Shown: piece by piece, positions 1 to 6,380 of the stretch | Layout of the letters: every line of letters begins with the position of its first letter | Position numbering within the stretch: position 1 is the first letter of the stretch | Assembly (NCBI GenBank): GCA_030613165.1 | Contig: JAUWMN010000009.1 | Span: forward strand, 1 to 14,269 | DNA length: 14,269 nucleotides | Direction of reading: 5' to 3' | Origin: Desulfobacterales bacterium | Lineage (GTDB): Bacteria; Desulfobacterota; Desulfobacteria; Desulfobacterales; C00003106 | The notes under the pieces: generated by a model | Told to the model about the DNA's origin: nothing | What the model saw: only the letters and a program-made list of their open reading frames with translations | Databases searched by the model: none | Program-made: the position numbers and the translations under genes

Positions 1-334
1 GATCAAGGGCCGGCGCCGCGGCGCCGGAGGCTAATTTAAATCTTCTCTTAAGAAAACTGGACAGTGTATCTCCCAGCATAGAGAAGAATCCGATACAGAA
101 TCCCAAGACAGGTGAGAGTCCCAACAATAGACTGAGCAATATGCCGGTTGTTATGCTTCCGACCACTCCACGGATGGTCTTGTGGGTTCCCAGCAGTGGT
201 TTCCCATCCACAAATTTCCAATTGCCGTCGAGTGGCCAATTCCATTTGTCTTCTAATAAAACCGCGAGAATAGGAGGCGCTATGTTTACGGCAAAGAGAA
301 GGATTATGATCTTAAGGCCGGTGATTATGATAAT
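1..334 (-). CDS. CarS-like CDP-archaeol synthase family protein, C-terminus cut by window edge
   Basis: This frame is open from an in-frame TAA at 370-368 to the window edge and shows the CDP-archaeol synthase (CarS, DUF46) signature, a branch of the CdsA cytidylyltransferase superfamily. Reading inward there is a hydrophobic helix (IIILLFAVNIAPPILAVLL), the cytosolic motif WPLDGNWKFVDGKPLLGTHK followed by TIRG, a second hydrophobic helix, FSMLGDTLSSFLKRR, and SGAAAPALD at the edge, matching the family's SFxKRR...PG..lpxLDQ ending. Family members use CTP to activate an isoprenoid-ether or other lipid alcohol phosphate at the membrane. The substrate of bacterial homologues is not settled, so the function here is inferred. 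About 111 codons are visible. No ATG, GTG or TTG lies between the upstream stop and the conserved core. A strong AAAGGAG at 346-340 sits 5 nt before an ATT codon at 334-332, which I take as the likely start. The gene is the last visible one downstream of ispA, dxs and tlyA. Confidence 0.8.
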   Translation of the reverse strand, partial: MIIITGLKIIILLFAVNIAPPILAVLLEDKWNWPLDGNWKFVDGKPLLGTHKTIRGVVGSITTGILLSLLLGLSPVLGFCIGFFSMLGDTLSSFLKRRFKLASGAAAPALD

Positions 335-339
335 GGGAT

Positions 340-346
340 CTCCTTT
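340..346 (-). promoter_or_regulatory. Ribosome binding site of the CarS-like gene
   Basis: AAAGGAG on the minus strand, with a 5-nt spacer to an ATT codon (334-332), 8 nt to ATC and 11 nt to ATA. It is the main evidence for a non-canonical start, because the other two frames behind it hit stops (TAA) within about 10 codons. Confidence 0.6.
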
Positions 347-546
347 GTATATTGTCCGTTGCTTGAATTACCAAGGGAATTGAGCGGTACTCTAAAAACA
401 CACCCCTAAATCCCCTCTTGTTAGAGGGGACTTCAAAAAATCCCCTCTTGAGAGGGGTGGACGCGGAGCGGACGGGGTATGTAATTCTCCGTGGCTCTCA
501 TATTTACTAATATGGTAATAAACCAACAAGCAACGGACACTATACA
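346..546. repeat. 200-bp inverted-repeat element between tlyA and the CarS-like gene
   Basis: Arms 346-365 and 527-546 are inverted copies matching at 19 of 20 positions (core TGTCCGTTGCTTG). A further inner match, ATTACCA at 367-373 against TGGTAAT at 513-519, is offset by a short insertion. The right arm contains the tlyA stop codon (542-540) and the left arm ends on the ribosome binding site of the next gene. It encloses a separate hairpin repeat at 397-482. I see no target duplication and no coding capacity, so it could be a MITE-like insertion or a processing or termination structure. Confidence 0.7.
397..482. repeat. Double-hairpin REP-like element
   Basis: Two strong short hairpins: CCCCTCT-TGTT-AGAGGGG at 412-429 and CCCCTCT-TG-AGAGGGG at 442-457. 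They are bounded by ACACCCC near 400 and GGGGT near 475-479. This word composition (TCCCCTCTTGAGAGGGG) is typical of dispersed palindromic repeats in many environmental genomes. It lies in the tlyA to CarS-like gap and could act as a transcript-end or RNA-stabilising structure. Copy number cannot be judged from this window. Confidence 0.65.
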
Positions 547-1280
547 GTAAGCAACGTCAAAAATTCTTTATTCCCTTTTGGTCCCAGAATGGGGGAGGGG
601 ACAACGCCCCGAACCTTGAGTCCCAAGTCATGAAAGAACTGACTCAGGTCTTCAATTACCACCTGATGTTGGTGTGGATCGCGAACCACACCTCCTTTGC
701 CGACAGCCCCTTTTCCTACCTCAAACTGGGGCTTTATAAGAGCGATAATAGATCCGCCGGGTTTTAAGAATTTTAAGACAGCCGGCACAACAATACGAAG
801 AGAAATAAAGGAAACATCAACGGTTATAAAATCGAAAGGATAGGGTAGGGCATCTGTCTTAAGATGCCGGATATTGGTTCGCTCAAACAATGTCACCCTT
901 GGGTCCTGGCGAAGTTTCCAATCTAATTGACCGTATCCCACATCAACGCACGTAACCGCGGATGCGCCTCTCTGTAACAGACAATCAGTGAAACCACCTG
1001 TTGATGCTCCCACATCAAGACACAGGAGACCGGAGACATTTAGTTTGAAATGATCAAGGGCAGCCTCTAATTTGAGCCCCCCGCGGCTTACATACGGAAT
1101 ATCCTTGCCCCGAATGGTAAGCGCGACCCCTACCGGGACCTTGGCGCCCACCTTGTCTATGACCTCTTGGTTTACGCACACCTTGCCGGCAAGGATCAAT
1201 GCCTGTGCACGCTGCCTGCTTTTTACCAATCCCTGCTCCACCAACAGAAGATCGATACGCTTTTTTTCAATCAAGGCCAT
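540..1280 (-). CDS. tlyA: TlyA-family rRNA 2'-O-methyltransferase
   Basis: A 246-residue protein of normal family length. An S4 RNA-binding domain (about residues 6-65, beginning KRIDLLLVEQGLVKSR) is followed by an FtsJ/RrmJ-type methyltransferase domain with the SAM-binding motif LDVGASTGGFTDCLLQRG (88-105). In mycobacteria TlyA methylates the ribose of a 16S and a 23S rRNA cytidine; the older name hemolysin A is misleading. The proposed catalytic K-D-K-E set of TlyA lines up with K70 (SRGGLK), D155 (VDVSF), K183 (LIKPQFEVG) and E239 (NKEF). The ATG at 1280 gives the usual family N-terminus but has no ribosome binding site, and a promoter ends only 8 nt upstream. The stop codon falls inside the right arm of an inverted repeat, so the last Val codon and the TAG are repeat-derived. 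The gene follows dxs, as is common in several phyla. Confidence 0.95.
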   Translation of the reverse strand: MALIEKKRIDLLLVEQGLVKSRQRAQALILAGKVCVNQEVIDKVGAKVPVGVALTIRGKDIPYVSRGGLKLEAALDHFKLNVSGLLCLDVGASTGGFTDCLLQRGASAVTCVDVGYGQLDWKLRQDPRVTLFERTNIRHLKTDALPYPFDFITVDVSFISLRIVVPAVLKFLKPGGSIIALIKPQFEVGKGAVGKGGVVRDPHQHQVVIEDLSQFFHDLGLKVRGVVPSPILGPKGNKEFLTLLTV

Positions 1281-1288
1281 TAGCTATA

Positions 1289-1315
1289 ATTATATTATCA
1301 GAAGGAAAGTGTCAA
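1289..1315 (-). promoter_or_regulatory. Sigma-70-like promoter of tlyA, probably leaderless
   Basis: TTGACA at 1315-1310 and TATAAT at 1294-1289, both perfect hexamers, with a short 15-bp spacer. Eight bases (TATAGCTA) separate TATAAT from the tlyA ATG, so transcription would start within about 2 nt of the A of ATG. This fits the absence of a Shine-Dalgarno sequence. The short spacer is the weak point. Confidence 0.5.
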
Positions 1316-1364
1316 ACAGGGAAGAAAGAGCTATTGAACTGATGTTATTATATTTTATAGGACA

Positions 1365-1489
1365 CAGAAATAGCATATTTTGTTCCAAGACAAGGCCGCA
1401 CAAAGGTTTTTACCGGAGGCGTAGCCGCGCTACGTCGAGGATAGAAACCTGCGGAGAACGCCGTATTGGGACAAAATATGCTATTTCTG
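1365..1489. repeat. 125-bp palindromic (MITE-like) element overlapping the end of dxs
   Basis: Terminal arms 1365-1386 and 1468-1489 are inverted copies at 21 of 22 positions (core AGAAATAGCATATTTTGT). The inner sequence is an imperfect palindrome too: AGGTTTTTACC...CGTAGCCGCGC against GCGCTACG...GATAGAAACCT, so the whole element can fold into one long hairpin with its tip near 1427. The right arm carries the last codons of dxs (CAG AAA TAG), so the gene's stop comes from the element. It has no coding capacity, and similarity stops exactly outside the arms. Confidence 0.8.
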
Positions 1490-3355
1490 AGCTAACTTCA
1501 AGGCGGCATTCATGATGGCGGTGGAATCAATTCCATATTTTTTACGGAGTAAATTTTGGGGACCGTGCTCTATGAATTGGTCTGGAAGGCCTATCCGGAC
1601 TATCCTCGTTCCGGTTATGCCTGAGTCGGTTATACATTCCAGTACAGCGCTTCCAAAGCCCCCTTGTATGACGTTGTCTTCAACAGTCACTATATTCGGA
1701 ATCTTTTGCGCCAATGATAGAATTAATTCAGAATCAAGCGGTTTGACAAAGCGGCTATTGACCACCGTAGCATAAATAGTCTGTTCTGAAAGCATCCTGG
1801 CGGCATCAAGGGCCGCGGAAACGGTTATGCCGATTGCCAGGATCAGCACATCGCTACCCTCGGTCAACACTTCTCCCTTTCCTATAAGAATAGGCTCAAT
1901 TGGCGATTCCACATGGACTCCGAGACCACATCCTCTCGGATAACGGTAGGCAATGGGACCGTCATATTCAAACGCGGTGCGCATCATTCTGCGCAATTCA
2001 TTCTCATCCTTCGGGGCCATCACAACCATATTAGGCATGCTTCTCAGATAGGAAAAATCAAACACCCCCTGATGTGTCGGACCGTCATCCCCCACAATCC
2101 CCCCGCGGTCAATAGCAAAGACAACCGGAAGGCGTTCAAGGCAAACATCGTGCAATATCTGGTCATAAGCCCTTTGCAGGAAAGTTGAATAGATCGCCAC
2201 CACAGGATGAAATCCTTCCGTGGTCATTCCCGCGGCAAAGGTAACCCCATGTTGTTCGGCAATTCCCACATCAAAAAAACGATCCGGGAAAAGCTCCGCA
2301 AACTCTGTCAGACCGGTCCCTTCCGGCATAGCAGCAGTGATGGCCACGATTTTTTCATCCTTTTGGGCCAATTCGATCATGGTATCGCCGAAGACCTTGG
2401 TATAGGTAGGGATGCGCCTTTTAGAAGAAACACAATTGCCCGTTGTAATCTCAAAACCACCGACCCCGTGGAAATAGGTAGGATTTTCTTCCGCGGGAGG
2501 ATAACCTTTCCCTTTCTTGGTGGTTACATGGAGCAGAACAGGCTCTTCCATAACCTGTATGTTACGAAGCGTGGGAATCAAATGATCGAAACGATGCCCC
2601 TTTATAGGGCCAAGGTAATCAAAATTAAAAGCCTCAAACAATATCCCCGGCGTAAGAAAGCTCTTGAAAGAGTCTTCGGTTCTCTTGGCTAATTGATACA
2701 TGTTATCACCGACCCGTGGAAGTGACTTGAGTAAATCTCCAAAATCACGTTTTAAGTCCATGAAATGTTTGGCAGAAAGTTTCCGACTTAAAAACGATGA
2801 CAACGCCCCCACATTTTTGGCTATAGACATTTCATTGTCATTTAGTATTACGATGAGGTCCTTGTGGATATGGCCGGCCTGGTTCAATCCTTCATAGGCG
2901 AGTCCTGCTGTCATTGATCCATCGCCGATGACAACGATTATCTTGGAGCGATCTTCCTTGAGACGCTTGGCACAGAGTATACCAAGTCCCGCGGAAATTG
3001 ACGTGCTGCTATGGCCGGTAGAAAAGGGGTCATAGACACTTTCGCTCATCCGGGTAAAACCGCTCAATCCGCCATGCTGCCTTAGTGTGTTAAAACGGTC
3101 TCTTCTTCCGGTAAGCAGCTTATGTGCATAAGCCTGATGTCCTACATCCCAGATGATTTTGTCGGTTGGCGCGTCAAAGACATAATGGATGGCAATGGTC
3201 AATTCGACCACGCCAAGGCTTGGAGCAAGATGACCCCCGGTTCTGGAAACGGTCTTAATTATAACTTCCCGGATTTCCTGTGCCAGCATAGGCAATTCAG
3301 ATTCATCTAATTTCTTAAGATCCTGCGGAGAATTGATTTTATCTAAGTATTTCAT
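1481..3355 (-). CDS. dxs: 1-deoxy-D-xylulose-5-phosphate synthase
   Basis: A cytoplasmic thiamine-diphosphate enzyme that condenses pyruvate and glyceraldehyde 3-phosphate into DXP, the first step of the MEP isoprenoid pathway. About 624 residues, the normal length. From the longest reading (Met at 3367), conserved features are [10 protein letters not shown] (44-53, substrate His46), [11 protein letters not shown] (73-83), the ThDP/Mg motif GDGSMTAGL...NDN (148-178), the transketolase Glu370 in [21 protein letters not shown] (419-433) and the C-terminal SRFVKPLD. I chose the ATG at 3355, giving [13 protein letters not shown], because the four extra codons up to the ATG at 3367 are just a copy of the upstream repeat (ATGATAAATGAT). 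Neither start has a clear ribosome binding site. At the other end, the final Gln-Lys-stop lies in an inverted-repeat element. It sits between ispA and tlyA, which supports a shared isoprenoid operon. Confidence 0.96.
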   Translation of the reverse strand: MKYLDKINSPQDLKKLDESELPMLAQEIREVIIKTVSRTGGHLAPSLGVVELTIAIHYVFDAPTDKIIWDVGHQAYAHKLLTGRRDRFNTLRQHGGLSGFTRMSESVYDPFSTGHSSTSISAGLGILCAKRLKEDRSKIIVVIGDGSMTAGLAYEGLNQAGHIHKDLIVILNDNEMSIAKNVGALSSFLSRKLSAKHFMDLKRDFGDLLKSLPRVGDNMYQLAKRTEDSFKSFLTPGILFEAFNFDYLGPIKGHRFDHLIPTLRNIQVMEEPVLLHVTTKKGKGYPPAEENPTYFHGVGGFEITTGNCVSSKRRIPTYTKVFGDTMIELAQKDEKIVAITAAMPEGTGLTEFAELFPDRFFDVGIAEQHGVTFAAGMTTEGFHPVVAIYSTFLQRAYDQILHDVCLERLPVVFAIDRGGIVGDDGPTHQGVFDFSYLRSMPNMVVMAPKDENELRRMMRTAFEYDGPIAYRYPRGCGLGVHVESPIEPILIGKGEVLTEGSDVLILAIGITVSAALDAARMLSEQTIYATVVNSRFVKPLDSELILSLAQKIPNIVTVEDNVIQGGFGSAVLECITDSGITGTRIVRIGLPDQFIEHGPQNLLRKKYGIDSTAIMNAALKLAQK

Positions 3356-3356
3356 A

Positions 3357-3530
3357 TCATTTATCATCTGTCATTTATCATCTGTCATTTATCATTAAGA
3401 ATCGGATTAATTCTTGTGCGGGGATGCCATATAATCATTTTAACTTACAATATTTTTTGTAGAAAGTGCCATTTTAGTAATAGCAATTTTAAATGATAGA
3501 TGACAAATGATAAATGTAAAATGATAAATA
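3357..3530. repeat. Paired short-repeat arrays flanking the ispA-dxs gap
   Basis: On the plus strand a 14-bp unit, TCATTTATCATCTG, occurs at 3357-3370 and 3371-3384 with a partial third copy at 3385-3396. An inverted, degenerate counterpart (AAATGATAGATGACAAATGA and following) runs over 3491-3530. The arrays enclose about 95 bp of AT-rich DNA with no gene and could pair into an imperfect stem. The left array reaches into the start region of dxs, and the right array begins about 7 nt after the ispA stop. Confidence 0.7.
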
Positions 3531-3536
3531 CGAACC

Positions 3537-4427
3537 CTATCTCTTTCTTTCTGCTACATACCTTGCCAGTTCCCGTAGCGGTTCTCCTCTTTTATCAAAG
3601 ATAGTCAAGGCCTGCAAGGCATTTGCCACCAGATCTTGTCCTTTTTCTTTTGCCTTGCTCATTCCGAGCAAAAGCGGGTAGGTGGCCTTTTTCCGGTCAA
3701 GGTCCGTACCGGTCTTTTTACCAAGGCGTTCCTGTGAGCCCTCTATATTTAATATGTCGTCATATACCTGGAAGGCGAGCCCGATAGCTCTCCCGTACTC
3801 TGAAAGCGCCTTGATTTCATTGTTTGTGCCTCCTCCAAGAATGGCGCCGCTTCTAACAGACACCTCAATGAGCGCGCCTGTTTTCAGCCGATGCAGCTTT
3901 TCAAGCTCTCCGAGCTCAATATCCTTTCCCTCTGAGTCGATATCGAGCATCTGCCCCTGAATCATTCCAGCGTATCCTGCCGCTCTTGCGATCAGGCGGG
4001 TTGTCTGCATCCACAGTATGGGATTTGCAGAGATATGTTTTGGGTCAGTCAGAATTTCGAATGCGGCCGTAAGAAGTGCGTCACCGGCAAGGATGGCTGC
4101 GGCTTCTCCGTAAACCTTGTGACTGGTCGGTTTTCCGCGCCGAAGATCGTCATTGTCCATAGCGGGCAGATCGTCGTGAATAAGTGAATAGGTATGAATC
4201 AATTCAAGAGCGCATGCCGCATGTATTACGTCCTCCTGGCTTCCTCCTACCGCTTCCGAGGCAGCTATGCACAGAATAGGGCGCAGCCGTTTTCCGCCTG
4301 CCATAAGGGAATAGCGCATTGCGTTAAGCAACCCGGAGGGATCGTCCACGCTACCCCATAATCTCTCTAATCTTTCCTCGACAATTTTACGCTTTACGCG
4401 AAGATATTCTTTAAGATCAATCGACAT
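3537..4427 (-). CDS. ispA: Farnesyl diphosphate synthase (trans-prenyltransferase)
   Basis: A 296-residue all-helical prenyltransferase that adds isopentenyl diphosphate units to an allylic diphosphate, giving farnesyl (possibly geranylgeranyl) diphosphate in the cytoplasm. Visible motifs are GGKRLRP (44-50, diphosphate binding), the first Asp-rich motif HDDLPAMDNDDLRRG (84-98, with Asp85, Asp86 and Asp91), GQM (158-160) and KTG (182-184). The second Asp-rich motif is DDILN (223-227), where Asn replaces the usual final Asp. The two-residue insert (PA) in the first motif and Tyr80 five residues before it fit bacterial type farnesyl diphosphate synthases. The ATG at 4427 overlaps the end of xseB by 11 nt, indicating translational coupling. 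This xseA-xseB-ispA-dxs order is widespread. Confidence 0.94.
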   Translation of the reverse strand: MSIDLKEYLRVKRKIVEERLERLWGSVDDPSGLLNAMRYSLMAGGKRLRPILCIAASEAVGGSQEDVIHAACALELIHTYSLIHDDLPAMDNDDLRRGKPTSHKVYGEAAAILAGDALLTAAFEILTDPKHISANPILWMQTTRLIARAAGYAGMIQGQMLDIDSEGKDIELGELEKLHRLKTGALIEVSVRSGAILGGGTNNEIKALSEYGRAIGLAFQVYDDILNIEGSQERLGKKTGTDLDRKKATYPLLLGMSKAKEKGQDLVANALQALTIFDKRGEPLRELARYVAERKR

Positions 4428-4656
4428 CGGAATCTTTTTCTGTTTCAGATATAAAATCTACCTCTTTTTCTTCGCTTTGTACAAGTATCGAGACCTTCTT
4501 TTCAATCTCGTCCAGCTTGTTTGAACAAAATCTTGAAAGCTTTATTCCTTCTTCAAACTTTTTAAGAGAATCCTCAAGTGAGAGTTCTCCTGTCTCAAGC
4601 TCTCTTACAATATCTTCGAGACGTTTCATCGAAGTCTCAAATTTCTGTTTAGCCAT
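4417..4656 (-). CDS. xseB: Exodeoxyribonuclease VII small subunit
   Basis: A 79-residue acidic helical protein, the usual length for XseB. Its core, FETSMKRLEDIVRELETGEL followed by SLEDSLKKFEEGIKL, is the family signature. It binds several-to-one along the coiled-coil part of XseA to form exonuclease VII, which degrades single-stranded DNA from both ends to oligonucleotides. The ATG at 4656 is preceded by AAAGGA with a 9-nt spacer. It lies downstream of xseA across a 163-bp repeat-filled gap and overlaps ispA by 11 nt at its end. The very acidic tail (EKDSDVD) is ordinary for the family. Confidence 0.95.
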   Translation of the reverse strand: MAKQKFETSMKRLEDIVRELETGELSLEDSLKKFEEGIKLSRFCSNKLDEIEKKVSILVQSEEKEVDFISETEKDSDVD

Positions 4657-4675
4657 ATGTTAGTTCCTTTCACAA

Positions 4676-4835
4676 TTTGAAGTGCCTAAAGTTAAAAGTG
4701 CCTAAAGTGAGCTAAAGTTAAGGAGTGCGCCTTCGGCGCAGTTATTCTTAAATTGTCAGACTACCTTAACTTTAGGCACTTTAGTTCACTTTAGGCACTT
4801 CAAACTTCTTTGGTTCACTTCAAACTTTAGGCACT
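4676..4835. repeat. Nested inverted repeat of GTGCCTAAAGT words in the xseA-xseB gap
   Basis: Outer arms TTTGAAGTGCCTAAAGT (4676-4692) and its exact inverse (4788-4804) are 17 bp. Inner arms CTAAAGTTAAGG (4712-4723) and its exact inverse (4764-4775) are 12 bp. A GC hairpin, TGCGCC-TTC-GGCGCA (4726-4740), lies inside. The word GTGCCTAAAGT or its inverse occurs five times in the block. The last copy, 4825-4835, is in coding sequence and encodes Val-Pro-Lys of the XseA C-terminus just before its stop. A dispersed repeat or RNA structure is likely. Confidence 0.75.
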
Positions 4836-6109
4836 ATTCTCTTCTCTATCCGGCAAATCATACTCCCTCGAGCAACTATCACCTCAACCTGTTGCCCAAT
4901 AGAGACAGTTTGCACATCTTTTACGACTTTATAGTCCGGAAGAGATCTGGTAATGCTGTACCCCCGGTTCAGCGTAGAAAGAGGACTCAGGGAATCAAGC
5001 TTGCCGGCAACCGTCTCAAATGCCCCGCGATGGTATTCAAGGCGCCGCTGCATGCTTTGGTAAAACCTTTCGTGCCACAAGTTTCGCCTGTCTCCGGTTT
5101 TACTGATATCGCTCGAGAATGAATAAACAATTCTTGAGAGATTGTCGTCCACACGAAGCCGCATATTCTCAATTTGTTTCCCGGGATCTGACAGCCGTTT
5201 TGCAAGATGGTATATGTGCTCGCGAAGTCCGCTGATTTTATTCAAAAGGGTAATTCTAAGTGAATCGGCAATCTCGACGGTGCGCGCTGCTAAATCTGCT
5301 TTGCGAGGGATTACCAGCTCAGCTGCGGCCGAAGGAGTAGGGGCCCTCAAATCAGCTGCAAAATCAGAAATCGGGTAATCGGTTTCGTGCCCGACAGCTG
5401 AAACAACAGGAATATGAGATTTAAAAATTGCGCGAGCGACCTTTTCGGTATTAAAAGGTTGAAGGTCCTCTAATGAACCGCCACCTCGCGCAAGGATAAT
5501 CACATCAATGTCATCCCGTTTATTCAATAATTCTAAGGCGTTTACTATCTCCTTGTCCGCGCCGTCACCCTGTACACGCGCCGGCGCGATTAATATGGTC
5601 ATGTTATCAAATCTGCGTCGCGCAACATTGATAATATCCCGAATAACCGCGCCGGTTGGAGAGGTTACCACCCCTATTTTCTCAGGCAGAACCGGAAGAG
5701 GGCGTTTATGATCTTCGTCAAAGAGTCCTTCCTTTGAGAGTTTTTCCTTGAGTTGTTCAAAGGCCAGTTGAAGCGCTCCGATACCTTTCGGTTCCATAAC
5801 CTCCAGAATAATCTGGTAGGCGCCTCGTGGCTGAAACACCGTGATCCGGCCCATGGCAATCACTTCCATGCCGTCTTCGGGCTGAAACTTCAGAAATCGG
5901 TTTTGACCGCGAAACATTACCGAATTGATCTGAGCTTCGGGGTCTTTTAATGTGAAATAAAAATGGCCGGAGGTCGGAACACGAAAGTTAGAGATTTCAC
6001 CGGTGACCCAGACAAAAGGATAGGCTTCTTCCAAAAGAGATTTAATGGAGTGCGTTAGTTCAGAAACGGTATATATGCGCTGTTCCAATTGATTGAAAAG
6101 ATTATCCAT
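4820..6109 (-). CDS. xseA: Exodeoxyribonuclease VII large subunit
   Basis: The 429-residue nuclease subunit of exonuclease VII, of normal length. An N-terminal OB-fold single-strand-binding domain (about residues 10-110, with VWVTGEISNFRVPTSGHFYF) is followed by the catalytic core: GVVTSPTGAVIRDI (146-159), ILARGGGSLEDLQPF (205-219) and VGHETDYPISDFAADLRAPT (239-258), then a long helical region and a short C-terminal domain. The ATG at 6109 gives the standard start shortly before YTVSELT. There is no clear ribosome binding site. The C-terminal Val-Pro-Lys-Val and the stop are encoded in a copy of the GTGCCTAAAGT repeat that fills the next gap, so the tail has probably been altered by that repeat. 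It is the first gene of the xseA-xseB-ispA-dxs-tlyA series. Confidence 0.95.
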   Translation of the reverse strand: MDNLFNQLEQRIYTVSELTHSIKSLLEEAYPFVWVTGEISNFRVPTSGHFYFTLKDPEAQINSVMFRGQNRFLKFQPEDGMEVIAMGRITVFQPRGAYQIILEVMEPKGIGALQLAFEQLKEKLSKEGLFDEDHKRPLPVLPEKIGVVTSPTGAVIRDIINVARRRFDNMTILIAPARVQGDGADKEIVNALELLNKRDDIDVIILARGGGSLEDLQPFNTEKVARAIFKSHIPVVSAVGHETDYPISDFAADLRAPTPSAAAELVIPRKADLAARTVEIADSLRITLLNKISGLREHIYHLAKRLSDPGKQIENMRLRVDDNLSRIVYSFSSDISKTGDRRNLWHERFYQSMQRRLEYHRGAFETVAGKLDSLSPLSTLNRGYSITRSLPDYKVVKDVQTVSIGQQVEVIVARGSMICRIEKRIVPKV

Positions 6110-6167
6110 TGTGGAACCGGTATAACACAGAGAATAAATGACAACAATAAAGAAAACAAAGAAATTG

Positions 6168-6249
6168 GGGAATTGAGGGATTAAGGAATTGAGGGATTTT
6201 CCCCCACCAAGTTTTTATAATCCTTCAATTTCTTAATCCCTCAATTTTT
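6168..6249. repeat. Long hairpin of GGGATT words upstream of xseA
   Basis: Arms 6168-6198 and 6219-6249 are inverted copies at about 26 of 31 positions, including a perfect 15-bp core (AATTGAGGGATTAAG), around a 20-nt loop. It lies 59 nt upstream of the xseA ATG in the likely 5' leader. The same word family (GAATT/GGGATT) appears at 6351-6380 and 7809-7906. Confidence 0.75.
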
Positions 6250-6317
6250 TACAACGTCTGATAATGTATATTATGTAAACTTTGGCCCGAATGCGGTCAT
6301 GGCTTCGCAAACACATT

Positions 6318-6347
6318 AATATAACCCCCGCGGCACCGATTCCTCAA
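6318..6347 (-). promoter_or_regulatory. Possible promoter of the xseA operon
   Basis: TTGAGG at 6347-6342 and TATATT at 6323-6318 with an 18-bp spacer, in the 259-bp gap upstream of xseA. It would give a leader of roughly 200 nt that includes the 6168-6249 hairpin. A weaker TTGTTG-17-TATACC pair ending 9 nt before the xseA ATG is an alternative. Both are by eye only. Confidence 0.25.
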
Positions 6348-6350
6348 CCC

Positions 6351-6380
6351 TCTTCCAATTCGCAATCCCTAATCCCTTTC
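6351..6380. repeat. Single copy of the AATCCCT/AATTCGC repeat at a gene end
   Basis: CAATTCGCAATCCCTAATCC and flanks match the arm at 7880-7900. The stop codon of the 89-residue gene (6371-6369) is inside it. Confidence 0.55.

Noticed and set aside
10..27. Perfect 18-bp GC palindrome CCGGCGCCGCGGCGCCGG
   Set aside because: It lies in the coding frame of the CarS-like gene and encodes the conserved Gly-Ala-rich SGAAAPA stretch; Ala and Gly codons explain the composition.
48..245. 65-residue minus-strand reading frame at the left edge
   Set aside because: It is out of frame with the conserved CarS-like sequence, which occupies the adjacent frame on the same strand and matches the family motifs.
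1072..1515. 147-residue plus-strand reading frame over the tlyA 5' end and the dxs-tlyA gap
   Set aside because: It runs through the antisense of tlyA and the 125-bp palindrome, and shows no start signal or protein-like motifs.
2207..2692. 161-residue plus-strand reading frame inside dxs
   Set aside because: Antisense shadow of dxs, with no recognisable domain, and dxs itself is fully conserved across it.
3357..3396. Possible CRISPR-like direct repeats
   Set aside because: The units are 14 bp and contiguous with no spacers, and there are no cas genes.
3440..3480. Possible sigma-54 site (TGGCAC on the minus strand near 3473)
   Set aside because: There is no GC at the required distance for the -12 element.
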